DNA of 64,000 nt. Origin: Magnetospirillum fulvum (GTDB lineage Bacteria > Pseudomonadota > Alphaproteobacteria > Rhodospirillales > Magnetospirillaceae). The translations under genes were made by a program, and so were the position numbers. Of the stretch, positions 56,132 through 63,254 are shown piece after piece. A model generated the notes under the pieces. The model searched no databases, was not told where the DNA came from, and saw only the letters and a program-made list of their open reading frames with translations. The stretch spans positions 272,935 to 336,934 of the forward strand of contig NZ_FNWO01000003.1 in the NCBI RefSeq assembly GCF_900108475.1. Reading direction: 5' to 3'. Position 1 is the first letter of the stretch. Each line of letters begins with the position of its first letter.

Positions 56132-57154
56132 ATGAACGAGGGGCAAATTGTACCGACCGATCTCGCGCCGACTGGAATTGCTGATCTAGATTTAGCGCTT
56201 CGCGGAGGAATGTCGCGAGGCAGGGGGTATATGATTAGCGGTGACATTTATTCAGGTAAAGAAGCGATAGCTCGGCACATTCAATTCTCAGCTCTAGTGC
56301 GGGGTGAGAGTGGCATATATATTTCGTTCACGAAGCCTTTTCATCAAATAATTTCTGACTTCAGCGCGAGAGGGCAGGACGTCAGGCCGTTTATTGATTC
56401 TAATAATTTTGGGATAATAGATTGCAACTATCTTCACCATGGCTATTCTGAGAATTCCCTCCAAGATGCTGTTGGCATACATAAAAATATAAAATTACTA
56501 AATAGCCCACTCGATCTTGACGCGCTCTTTGACGCCGATAGAGGGCTGCGGAATATTATCGGATATAATGGCGTTACGGTAATAGACTCTCTATCTGATC
56601 ACATAATCCTGGCCGAAAAGCAAGGAGTTCCTCCTCATAGCATAATAAATCATCATCGGCGCTGTAAGGATTATTTCGCGGGGCGTTTCAGCACTATTGG
56701 CATACACACCTTTGATAAGGAGCTGTGCAAGGCGTGCATTAAGCGCCATAAGGAATATGAGGCATTCCTTCATGCCCTTGAAGACGGGGCTATTATTATT
56801 GATAAAATAAAACCATCGGCAAGAAAATATTTTATGTATTTTGCGGTGAAGTCTAGCGGGGTATGCACCCCTAAGTTTGATTTTGAAATTGCACCAGATA
56901 ACATTAATATATTTGGGATGATTGATGAAATGAGAGGAGCCGAGAACATGGAAGGAACAGAGAAGAACCATAATGTAATTCTAGTTGCTCACAACTCTGG
57001 GCAAATATCGGTGCAAGGTGATGCCACTCAGAACAACATTAATGCCACAAAAAAGCCTGAACTTACTGATACCGATAATCATAAAGGTTTTGTGTCTAAA
57101 GTGGTGAAGACATTATTTAGCGCTGTGGCTGGCTATTTTAAAGGTGGTGAGTAG
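56132..57154 (+). CDS. KaiC/RecA-like ATPase-fold protein
   Basis: The 340-aa product starts at ATG 56132 behind GGAGGGG. It begins like KaiC/Rad55 ATPases: APTGIADLDLALRGGMSRGR then ISGDIYSGKEAI. The P-loop keeps G-x4-GK, but the Ser/Thr after Lys43 is Glu44, so ATP hydrolysis may be lost. A Walker-B-like VTVIDSLSD (Asp152) follows. A C-x2-C (LCKACIKRH) lies in the C-terminal half, and the end has AHNSGQISVQGDATQNNI, a beta-strand motif seen in some immune-type proteins, then a hydrophobic tail. It forms a two-gene unit with the methyltransferase. I know no described system with this pair. Confidence 0.65.
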   Translation: MNEGQIVPTDLAPTGIADLDLALRGGMSRGRGYMISGDIYSGKEAIARHIQFSALVRGESGIYISFTKPFHQIISDFSARGQDVRPFIDSNNFGIIDCNYLHHGYSENSLQDAVGIHKNIKLLNSPLDLDALFDADRGLRNIIGYNGVTVIDSLSDHIILAEKQGVPPHSIINHHRRCKDYFAGRFSTIGIHTFDKELCKACIKRHKEYEAFLHALEDGAIIIDKIKPSARKYFMYFAVKSSGVCTPKFDFEIAPDNINIFGMIDEMRGAENMEGTEKNHNVILVAHNSGQISVQGDATQNNINATKKPELTDTDNHKGFVSKVVKTLFSAVAGYFKGGE

Positions 57155-57441
57155 GTGGTGGTGTCGCAAATAATTATTTTTTCGGCTAGTTAGTTGTGAC
57201 GTATTGTATATCTAGTTTATGCGTGTGAGCATTTTATGCTTGCGCAGCGATGTATACAGCGCCTGCCGCTTACCGTTGATTTTTGTGGAGTAGGCTCGGG
57301 AGGCTTTTTGGGGTGGGCGGTATATGGGCCGATTCACTCTTATCACCGATAAATTTGGAAAATTGATAGCATGGCGTATAATGTCTCCCTACCTTCTAAT
57401 TTTCCCATATGAAACAAGTGGTTGAAGACTGAGGCGCTGAC

Positions 57442-57774
57442 ATGGAAACGGTCATTCGCGACGTGACCTTGGAAACGGTCAACCAGGCCATTGCCAACCG
57501 GGCGGGGATCAAGCCCGGCGAGAGCTTTTCCGTTGTCATTGTCGATAGCGTCACACGGCCTCGGTCGCGTCTGTCCGATGTCGCGGGGAAAGCACGAGTC
57601 CCCGTGGCCTCGAAGGGGCTGGCGACGGACGGAGCTGTGATCGAGCCGGGCGAGGGCGTCAAGAGCCGCATGGCGCGATTGCTTGAGCTGAAAGGCGTCG
57701 GTGCGCGGCTTTATGGCGAACGGACGCAAGAGGATATTGACGCTGGAATCCGTGAGTTCCGGGGCGATGAATAA
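57442..57774 (+). CDS. Antitoxin of a PIN toxin module
   Basis: The 110-aa protein begins ETVIRDVTLETVNQAIANRA and has a conserved-looking KPGESFSVVIVDS segment; its C-terminal half (LLELKGVGARLYGERTQEDI) is charged and likely wraps the toxin. It overlaps the PIN-domain toxin gene by eight bases (the ATGAATAA junction). The arrangement and sizes are those of VapBC-like pairs, which stabilise mobile elements. The spacer 57155-57441 before it holds nothing recognisable. Confidence 0.75.
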   Translation: METVIRDVTLETVNQAIANRAGIKPGESFSVVIVDSVTRPRSRLSDVAGKARVPVASKGLATDGAVIEPGEGVKSRMARLLELKGVGARLYGERTQEDIDAGIREFRGDE

Positions 57775-58201
57775 ACACGTTGCGGACGCTCAACGTATAT
57801 ACGTTGATGCAAATATCATAATCTATTTCGTCGAAGGCTGGGCGGGTGCGCAAGAAAATATTGCCCGCCTCTTTTCTCATGCCGAAGAGAAAGGCATGCG
57901 ACTTATTACGAGCGAAATCACCGTCTCAGAGTGCTTGTACGGGGCGTACAAGGCAGAGCGCTCGGAGCTTGTCGAGCGTTACAGAGAAATTTTCAGCGAA
58001 ATCGAGGCATTTGAACTTGTTCCGGTCGAGTTCGGAATCTGCGAACGCGCCGCGAAAGTCGGCGCGGCGAACGGCTTGAAGCTGATCGATGCGATTCACG
58101 TCACGTCCGCCCTTGAAATCGCGTGCGACGTGTTCGTTACGAACGACAAGGGAATCAGGTCGAGCGCGGATTTATGCGTCGTCCAGCTTGCGGATTTGTA
58201 G
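57767..58201 (+). CDS. PIN-domain ribonuclease toxin
   Basis: The 144-aa protein has the PIN-domain acidic residues: RIYVDANIIIYFVEG (Asp ~14), ITVSECLYGAYK (Glu), KLIDAIHVTSALE (Asp) and VFVTNDKGIRS (Asn-Asp). Its start overlaps the antitoxin end, so production is coupled. Its end overlaps the integrase gene tail-to-tail by 47 bases. Confidence 0.85.
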   Translation: MNKHVADAQRIYVDANIIIYFVEGWAGAQENIARLFSHAEEKGMRLITSEITVSECLYGAYKAERSELVERYREIFSEIEAFELVPVEFGICERAAKVGAANGLKLIDAIHVTSALEIACDVFVTNDKGIRSSADLCVVQLADL

Positions 58202-59489
58202 CGGTCGCCGGAGCTGCACTTGAGCCTGTTTCCCCCTCCGGCACTCCTTCCTTTACGATCTTTTCGACATATCCCGCCCACGCTTCGAACGCGCGGCGTC
58301 GATCTTCAAGATACATCGCTTTATTGTAGACTCCGGCCACGCCTGCTTTTGCGCTGCCGGAAACGTGGTTTACACACGCCTCGACGACATGCGGGGCGAT
58401 GGCAAGGCGTTCATTCATCATCGTAACCATGGTGCGGCGCAGATCGTGCAGCGTCCATTCGGGCATCGGGGGAAGCCCGGCCTTTTCCCGCCTTCTGGCG
58501 ATCCGACCGTCAACGCGCTCCTTGGTCTTGCTGAACCCCGAAACCGGGGTCTTTCCTGTGTTGGTGAACAGAAACCCGGTGTCGCCGATCTCCGGGCGAC
58601 CTTTCGCGATGGCGGCGGCGAGCGGGGCAAGCGGGACGGTGTGCGGGCGTCCGTTTTTCGTCCGGTCGCTCGGGATTTCCCACGCTGGCCGGTCGCCATC
58701 CAAGCCGACAAGCTCGCTCCATCGCATTCCGCCGACTTCCCCCCTTCGCTGGCCGGTCAAGAGAAGGAGCTTGAAGAGGTCGCAGAACGCCCCGCCTTCC
58801 GTTCCGAACGCCTGCCACACCTCGGCAATCTCGGCCTCGGTCAACGTGCGTTCTCCCACGTTCTTTTGCCCCGGCGGCTTCAATCGGTCGGTCGGTGGGA
58901 TTTCGAGTAAGTCCTGTTCCGCGCACCAATTAAAAAACTTGCTCAAGTGCGCAAGGAGGTTGTTCGCTCCGCCCGCGCTTCCGCGCTCAACCATGGTGTC
59001 CAGCACGGCGCGAACGTCGGCGCGGGTGATCGAGTCAACCGGCTTGTCCGCCCATGCGGCCGTATCCGATCCGAACAAGGCGCGGCGATACTCCCGGTGA
59101 GTGGAAAGGGCAAGGCGCGGCTCGACGTGCTGGCGCATGAACCGCTCGCCGACCGTCTTGAAGGTGTTGGCAGCTTTCTCGGCCTTGGCTTCCGTTTCGG
59201 TTGCCTTCTTGGCCTTCGGATCAATGCCGCGCTCGATATCGGCAAGTGCGGCTTTCGCGGCAGCGCGGGCAGCTTCGAGAGAGGTGGCGGGATACGGCCA
59301 CGACATGCGCAGTTGTCCCGAGCCGGAACGAGTGCGGAGGAAAAACGATTTGCCCCTGGCATCGGTAACGCGAAGACCGAACCCCGGCACGATGGCATCC
59401 CAATACTCGGTGCGCTTGCCCTCGGGGGCAGGCTTCACCTTCTGCACCATGGCATCGGTAATCACCTTGCGGGCGGCTTCGCGGGGCAT
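58155..59489 (-). CDS. int: P4-type tyrosine integrase
   Basis: The 444-aa integrase has an N-terminal DUF4102-like arm-binding domain (residues ~8-95, ITDAMVQKVKPAPEGKRTEY and GFGLRVTDARG), a core-binding domain (~105-205) and a catalytic domain with Arg248 (LLLTGQRRGEVGG), His348/Arg351 (HDLRRT), His375 and the nucleophile Tyr388 (VAGVYNK). It is next to attR and directs integration into the tRNA-Thr 3' end. The regulator-like AlpA gene is at the opposite end, so in the circular form the two are adjacent. Confidence 0.94.
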   Translation of the reverse strand: MPREAARKVITDAMVQKVKPAPEGKRTEYWDAIVPGFGLRVTDARGKSFFLRTRSGSGQLRMSWPYPATSLEAARAAAKAALADIERGIDPKAKKATETEAKAEKAANTFKTVGERFMRQHVEPRLALSTHREYRRALFGSDTAAWADKPVDSITRADVRAVLDTMVERGSAGGANNLLAHLSKFFNWCAEQDLLEIPPTDRLKPPGQKNVGERTLTEAEIAEVWQAFGTEGGAFCDLFKLLLLTGQRRGEVGGMRWSELVGLDGDRPAWEIPSDRTKNGRPHTVPLAPLAAAIAKGRPEIGDTGFLFTNTGKTPVSGFSKTKERVDGRIARRREKAGLPPMPEWTLHDLRRTMVTMMNERLAIAPHVVEACVNHVSGSAKAGVAGVYNKAMYLEDRRRAFEAWAGYVEKIVKEGVPEGETGSSAAPATATNPQAGRRINPRST

Positions 59490-59524
59490 GGCCTAACTCC
59501 TCCGTCTCGTGCGCGGGTCGATAT

Positions 59525-59548
59525 GGGGGCACAAACGGGGGCACAAAA
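59525..59548 (+). repeat. Tandem GGGGGCACAAAC arm-site repeats near attR
   Basis: Two abutting 12-mers (59525-59536 and 59537-59548, last base differing) lie between the integrase start and the right attachment repeat. They match the array next to attL. Confidence 0.6.
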
Positions 59549-59672
59549 GTTCGGGCTTTGCCCCGTTTCCCTATGTTCGACCATGTTAGGGTGGAGGCTC
59601 TAAAAGTCAATAAATACTGATGTTTACAGAAGACCGGCGCTCCGCGATGCGCTCGTATATTCTGCCAATTTT

Positions 59673-59723
59673 GCGCATTCGTAATGCGCGGGCCGAGGGT
59701 TCGAATCCTTTCGCCGGCACCAT
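59673..59723 (+). repeat. attR of element 1 / attL-side junction of element 2
   Basis: Exact 51-bp copy of 43490-43540, holding only the 3' part of tRNA-Thr (anticodon arm onward). The 5' part is missing, so no functional tRNA is made here. Confidence 0.92.
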
Positions 59724-59731
59724 CTATTTTT

Positions 59732-59763
59732 CAAGGGCTTAGCGGGAAACCGCTAGGCCCTTG
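59732..59763 (+). terminator. Hairpin after attR (copy of the tRNA-Thr terminator)
   Basis: 14-bp arms (59732-59745 with 59750-59763, one G-T pair) are closed by GAAA. Downstream, AGGTAACG (59783-59790) and AGGTAACA (59795-59802) replace the GGGGGCACAAAC repeats seen in element 1. Confidence 0.75.
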
Positions 59764-59944
59764 GTCGTTTCCGGGGCTGTTGAGGTAACGAAATAGGTAA
59801 CATTCGCGGAAATCGTAACCTCTTGCCCCGTGCTGGCTGACCGGCATCGCCCACCCCTTGTGATGTTCCTATGGCACGCAAGCCCTCGACTCCCTCGAAA
59901 GGCGGTTGTAACCTTTTCGTGCCTACCGGTGCGGCTTTTCCACC

Positions 59945-59962
59945 GAGGCATCGCGATGCCTC
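59945..59962. promoter_or_regulatory. Palindrome upstream of AlpA-like copy 2
   Basis: Exact copy of the 18-bp palindrome at 43888-43905. Confidence 0.6.
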
Positions 59963-59980
59963 CCGAAAGGGAGATATCCG

Positions 59981-60208
59981 ATGACTTAAGTCGACACGCG
60001 GCTCGTGTCGAAAAAGGAGCTGAAAACACTGTGCGGCATCCCGTACACACCCCAACACATCGGGCGTCTCGAAGCGGCGGGCAAATTCCCCAAGCGGGTA
60101 CAGCTCGGGCCGAATCGGGTCGCGTGGTTGCTGTCGGAGGTGGATGCGTGGGTGGGCGAGCGCATCGCTTTCCGTGGTGCGTCCGTTGACGATCCGGCTT
60201 CCTTTTGA
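59981..60208 (+). pseudogene. AlpA-like regulator, copy 2, with stop at codon 3
   Basis: The sequence from codon 7 on (RLVSKKELKTLCGIPYTP...) is identical in protein to the element 1 regulator. The start region differs: ATG ACT TAA. Translation could still begin at an internal GTG (60005), giving a 67-residue protein that keeps the whole fold but lacks a good ribosome binding site. Confidence 0.75.
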
Positions 60209-60215
60209 CGGGGCG

Positions 60216-60246
60216 GGGATGGCCGGTGTGCACAACCGGCCATCCC
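60216..60246. terminator. Terminator after AlpA-like copy 2
   Basis: The same perfect 12-bp stem as 44159-44189, at the left border of the variable slot. Confidence 0.8.
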
Positions 60247-60289
60247 TAATTTTTCCAATAAGCTGAATTACAGAATGGAGAGATGAAAA

Positions 60290-60436
60290 ATGTGTGATCA
60301 GTTCGAAGTTGGGACGGCTCTTTGGTTTCGCTGCATAATGGATAAGCTCGAAAAAATAAATAACGGTGACTATAAAAATGTTGTTGAGGGCTTGTCTGAC
60401 GATCAGAAAAAGGCTCTAATTGAAGCGTTGCAATAA
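60290..60436 (+). CDS. 48-aa cargo peptide
   Basis: ATG 60290 has GGAGAG at 60277-60282. The peptide (starting MCDQFEVGTALWFRC, with KLEKINNGDYKNVVEGL and SDDQKKALIEALQ at the end) is soluble and acidic, with an A+T-rich gene. It sits exactly where element 1 carries its SIR2 gene. Unknown function. Confidence 0.5.
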   Translation: MCDQFEVGTALWFRCIMDKLEKINNGDYKNVVEGLSDDQKKALIEALQ

Positions 60437-60473
60437 TAAATTTATTGTGGCATTTTTACCGCTCTATCGGTAG

Positions 60474-61433
60474 TTAGAGCCATTTTGGATGATGGGGGGC
60501 TTGTTGTCCTCCCATCGTTTTAAATTTACCTTGACCGTTCAGGTATGCGAGCGCTTCCCTCCGTATCATCGGATCGGCGCACCATGACTTCCCGCCTTTG
60601 AACCGCGCGGCGACAATGGCGGGGACAGCTCCGGCGAGGTGATCCCGGAAGCTCTGTTCGAGGGCTTGGCGCTCGTCGTCGGGGTGCCCCTCGATAAATG
60701 CCATGAGGACGGCTTTCTCGCGGACACTGTCTGCCTTGCGTCTGTTCGCCGTCTTGGCCTCAAGCTCTTCGCGCTCGCGGTCGGCGTCCCGCTCGGTTTC
60801 GCGGGCGTGGGCTTGCTCTTGGGCGAAGAGGGTGGGCTGTGGTCGCCAATCCTCCGCGATGGCCTTCCTGAGCCATCCGGCGGGGTTGTCGATCTTCTCC
60901 TTGCCCTTGAGGCGGCGGGCAAGATCGGCGGTTGCCCACTCCACCAGCTCCGGCTCGTGATCCTGGACGAGGGCGCGGGCGGCATCCTCGGCCATGCCGT
61001 GGGATTTGAGGCGGGCGACCAGACGAGCAAGCCGGGTATCGGTGCGGGCGTTCTTGGTGATGAGGAAGCGAAGCGCGGTGACCTTGCGCCCGGTCTTGAT
61101 CTCCTCATAGTCAAAGGCAAGATCGGTTTTCGCGTTGATCTCGCGCCGTGCCCGATCAACCACCCGAACCCGTAAATCCTTGTAAAATGGGTAATCATCC
61201 GCCCCGATGCCGCAGAATCACCGCAGCTCGGCCAAGCTGACGAGTCGCGAGCCGATCCCGGCATATTGCTTCAACAGCTCATAAATGCGGATGGCATAGG
61301 TGCTTTTCATGCCGATGGCGTATTTGAGCGCGACGGTGGTGAAGTTCTTTTTGAGGTCGAGCAGGTAGGGCATGAGCGCCGGGGCAAGGCCCTTCGCTCC
61401 AATGGTACTCCGCCGATGCGATCCAAGTGGCCT
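60474..61433 (-). pseudogene. Rep_3 initiator remnant, copy 2
   Basis: The 3' part of the initiator gene is present with the same in-frame TGA (61218-61220) as copy 1. Relative to copy 1, the downstream frame has an in-frame loss of eight codons (PDALRDDP) and scattered mostly conservative changes, and a different C-terminal tail. Upstream, 14 bases are missing at 61390/61391, which shifts the frame. The first third of the gene and the iterons are gone beyond 61433. Confidence 0.85.
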
Positions 61434-61454
61434 CGGGCGATGAAAGAGGGAGCG

Positions 61455-61487
61455 AGGCGGGCCGCTTATCCCGGTAGCGGCCCGCCT
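61455..61487. terminator. Hairpin at the element 2 junction
   Basis: A perfect 12-bp GC-rich stem (61455-61466 with 61476-61487) lies just past the break in homology, followed by a pyrimidine-rich stretch. No gene is seen in 61434-61628. Confidence 0.6.
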
Positions 61488-61628
61488 TCCATTTCTTCTC
61501 CGCCGAGGCGGCACCGGCGAGGCGAACCTATCTATGAAGGGCGGGGAAATTTGCCGCAGTGTTGATCTTAACGCATTGAAATAGATCAATAAAAAATTTA
61601 CCATCAGCCCTAGTTTGCCACTTTCGAA

Positions 61629-62039
61629 GTGAAAGTGTGCTTCCGCGTGATGCAGGGTTGTCGGGCAGTCCCAGAAAGTCACCTCATTCAAGGCCAAGCC
61701 GGCATTCAGAACGTTCTCGGTCGTCAGGAATCCGCTACGCCGCTCTGTACAACTCTGATCGACCGCGAGAAGCGTGAACGCCCTCAGCAATCACGCGCCC
61801 TGGATCGCAGGATCGCCGCGTGGAAGCAGGAAGTGAAACAGGTGTGGTGGACGAAGCCGGCCGAGATCAAGGCAGTCTATGGAACGGCCGATGTGGTGGG
61901 CAACAACAGGAGCGTCTTTGACATCTGCGGCAATCGGTATCGGTTGATCGTTCAGTTCAACTATGTCGCCCAGATTGCCCGCATCAGGTTTGCTGGAACA
62001 CATGCCGAATACGATGAAATCGACGCAACAACGGTGTAA
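61629..62039 (+). CDS. HigB-like toxin, N-terminus uncertain
   Basis: The last ~80 residues match HigB-family mRNA interferases: DRRIAAWKQEVKQVWWTKPA, IKAVYGTADVVGNNRSVFD, GNRYRLIVQFNY, IRFAGTHAEYDEIDATTV. Family members have about 95-100 residues. The open frame gives 136, and the first ~40 do not look like the family, so the true start is probably an internal non-ATG codon or the 5' end was altered by recombination. An antitoxin start follows four bases after the stop. Confidence 0.65.
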   Translation: MKVCFRVMQGCRAVPESHLIQGQAGIQNVLGRQESATPLCTTLIDREKRERPQQSRALDRRIAAWKQEVKQVWWTKPAEIKAVYGTADVVGNNRSVFDICGNRYRLIVQFNYVAQIARIRFAGTHAEYDEIDATTV

Positions 62040-62042
62040 GCC

Positions 62043-62165
62043 ATGAACATTCGACCAATCAAGACGCCCGATGATCACAAGACCGCGCTGGCGCGCATCC
62101 TCGCGTCCACCGGCAGGCCCGTCCGCTCCTTTGGAAATTTACCCCGCAATAATCATTCAGGGTAG
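62043..62165 (+). pseudogene. Truncated HigA antitoxin
   Basis: The frame starts MNIRPIKTPDDHKTALARI, as HigA antitoxins that follow this toxin type do, but diverges after about 20 residues and stops at 40. The helix-turn-helix part is missing, so the pair is presumably inactive, or the toxin is silent. Confidence 0.6.
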
Positions 62166-62289
62166 ATTCCGGGGCTCATCCACACCGTCGATCGTGACTA
62201 TGATTCCTAAGTGTCGAAGGACTGCGTGTCGGTTATCGCGAGGCCCGTGATCGGCTCGGGCGTAACCGCTCTAGCAAAGGAGCCGGGTT

Positions 62290-62814
62290 GTGGACGAATA
62301 CCTCCATCATGTTTCGGGTTTTTTTGCCCGACGTGAGGACGCCGAGGCCGCAATTATCGCCCTTGTGGCGCAGGGTCTGCCGCGTGAACGAATTTACCTG
62401 TTTCACGCCGACGCGGCGCCTCCAGCCCCCGCACCGCAAGCCCATAGCGATAGCGTGCTCAAGGATGTCCTTGTCAATGGTGCCATCGGAACCGCGGTCG
62501 GCACAGGACTGGGCGCGCTGACGGAGTTGGCGCTGGTGGCCGCGAACGTGAGCCTGTTCGTCGCGAGCCCGCTGATCGCTCCCCTGATGTTGCTGGGCTG
62601 GGGCGCGAGCCTTGGCGGCTTGATCGGCGCAACCACCGGCGTTGCGGCCACTGACGGCCAAAAGGAAGGGCTGATTGCGGACTTGATCAACGATGCGGTC
62701 TCGAGCGGTCAGACTGTGCTGGTGGCGGTATCGCGGACGGAGCGAGAAACATCGATCGCCCGCGAGGTCATCGCGGCGGCCGTGGGTGAGTACAAGGACA
62801 TCGACAGGCAGTGA
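62290..62814 (+). CDS. Glycine-zipper membrane protein (general-stress 17M/DUF1269-like)
   Basis: The 174-aa protein begins with an alpha/beta domain (YLHHVSGFFARREDAEAAII, ALVAQGLPRERIYLFHADA) of the kind seen in general stress proteins. Two hydrophobic glycine-rich helices follow (residues ~62-85, NGAIGTAVGTGLGALTELAL, and ~95-120, PLMLLGWGASLGGLIGATTG), then a second alpha/beta repeat (ISSGQTVLVAVSR-like). It is likely an inner-membrane stress protein. GTG 62290 is its start. The upstream flank 62166-62289 is non-coding. Confidence 0.65.
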   Translation: MDEYLHHVSGFFARREDAEAAIIALVAQGLPRERIYLFHADAAPPAPAPQAHSDSVLKDVLVNGAIGTAVGTGLGALTELALVAANVSLFVASPLIAPLMLLGWGASLGGLIGATTGVAATDGQKEGLIADLINDAVSSGQTVLVAVSRTERETSIAREVIAAAVGEYKDIDRQ

Positions 62815-62878
62815 GTCCGGGTGTCCGTCGATGACATGCGGCGTCGCGCCCCGATTGACGGGCCGGGAGAAATGGTTC

Positions 62879-63217
62879 GTGGACATCACCCCCGTCATCG
62901 GGACGCTCGCCGCCATGGCCTCGAGCGCCAGCTTTGCCCCGCAGGCCTGGAAAATCATCAAGGAACGTCACACGGGCGATATTTCCTCGGCGATGTATGT
63001 GCTGACGGTTTCGAGCTTCGGGCTCTGGCTCGCTTATGGTGTGCTGCGGGGCGATTTGCCGCTGATCGTGCCCAACGCGCTCTGCCTGCTGATGTCGGCC
63101 TTCATCCTTCTCATGAGCGTGCTGCCGCAGCGCAAGAAGGACGAGGTTGCCGATGTCCTTGACCCCAGGACCGAACCGGACGACGACCCCAAGCCACCGA
63201 AAGGAGCCGCACCATAA
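62879..63217 (+). CDS. SemiSWEET-type (PQ-loop) sugar transporter
   Basis: The 112-aa protein has three transmembrane helices and the SemiSWEET signatures: ITPVIGTLAAMASSASFAPQ (PQ motif), KIIKERHTGDISSAMYVLTV and SFGLWLAYGVLRGDLPLIVP with N in PNALCLLMS. SemiSWEETs dimerise to carry sugars. GTG 62879, 14 bases after GGGAG, is my choice; ATG 62833 would add 15 residues. A Pro/Asp-rich tail of ~25 residues is added at the C-terminus. It is 64 bp after the glycine-zipper gene. Confidence 0.85.
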   Translation: MDITPVIGTLAAMASSASFAPQAWKIIKERHTGDISSAMYVLTVSSFGLWLAYGVLRGDLPLIVPNALCLLMSAFILLMSVLPQRKKDEVADVLDPRTEPDDDPKPPKGAAP

Positions 63218-63254
63218 CCGGAAAAATTTAAGTCAGGGCAGTTGCTCCCACGGC

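Larger units (their letters stand above)
43490..59723. mobile_element. Integrative element 1 at tRNA-Thr (16.2 kb)
   Basis: A 51-bp perfect direct repeat of the tRNA-Thr 3' half (43490-43540 and 59673-59723) brackets this region. Inside are a tyrosine integrase next to the right end, an AlpA-like regulator next to the left end, an iteron-type Rep_3 initiator, replication-relaxation and FtsK/TraD-like ATPase genes, a serine recombinase, a PIN toxin module and AT-rich cargo. It is best read as a plasmid-like integrative element. No relaxase or type IV pore genes were recognised, so self-transfer is doubtful. Confidence 0.88.
59724..61433. mobile_element. Remnant of a second, related integrative element
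   Basis: This stretch repeats the backbone of element 1: the post-tRNA hairpin, the palindrome, the AlpA-like gene, the terminator and the 3' two-thirds of the rep gene, all in the same order. Homology stops abruptly at 61433. The SIR2 slot of element 1 holds a 48-aa frame here. Integrase, right end and third attachment site are not seen, so most of it has been lost. Confidence 0.8.

Noticed and set aside
59490..59980. A suppressor tRNA that could explain the in-frame TGA codons
   Set aside because: The only tRNA-like sequence in the islands is the 3' half of tRNA-Thr in the attachment repeat. It lacks the acceptor 5' strand and D arm and has anticodon CGT.
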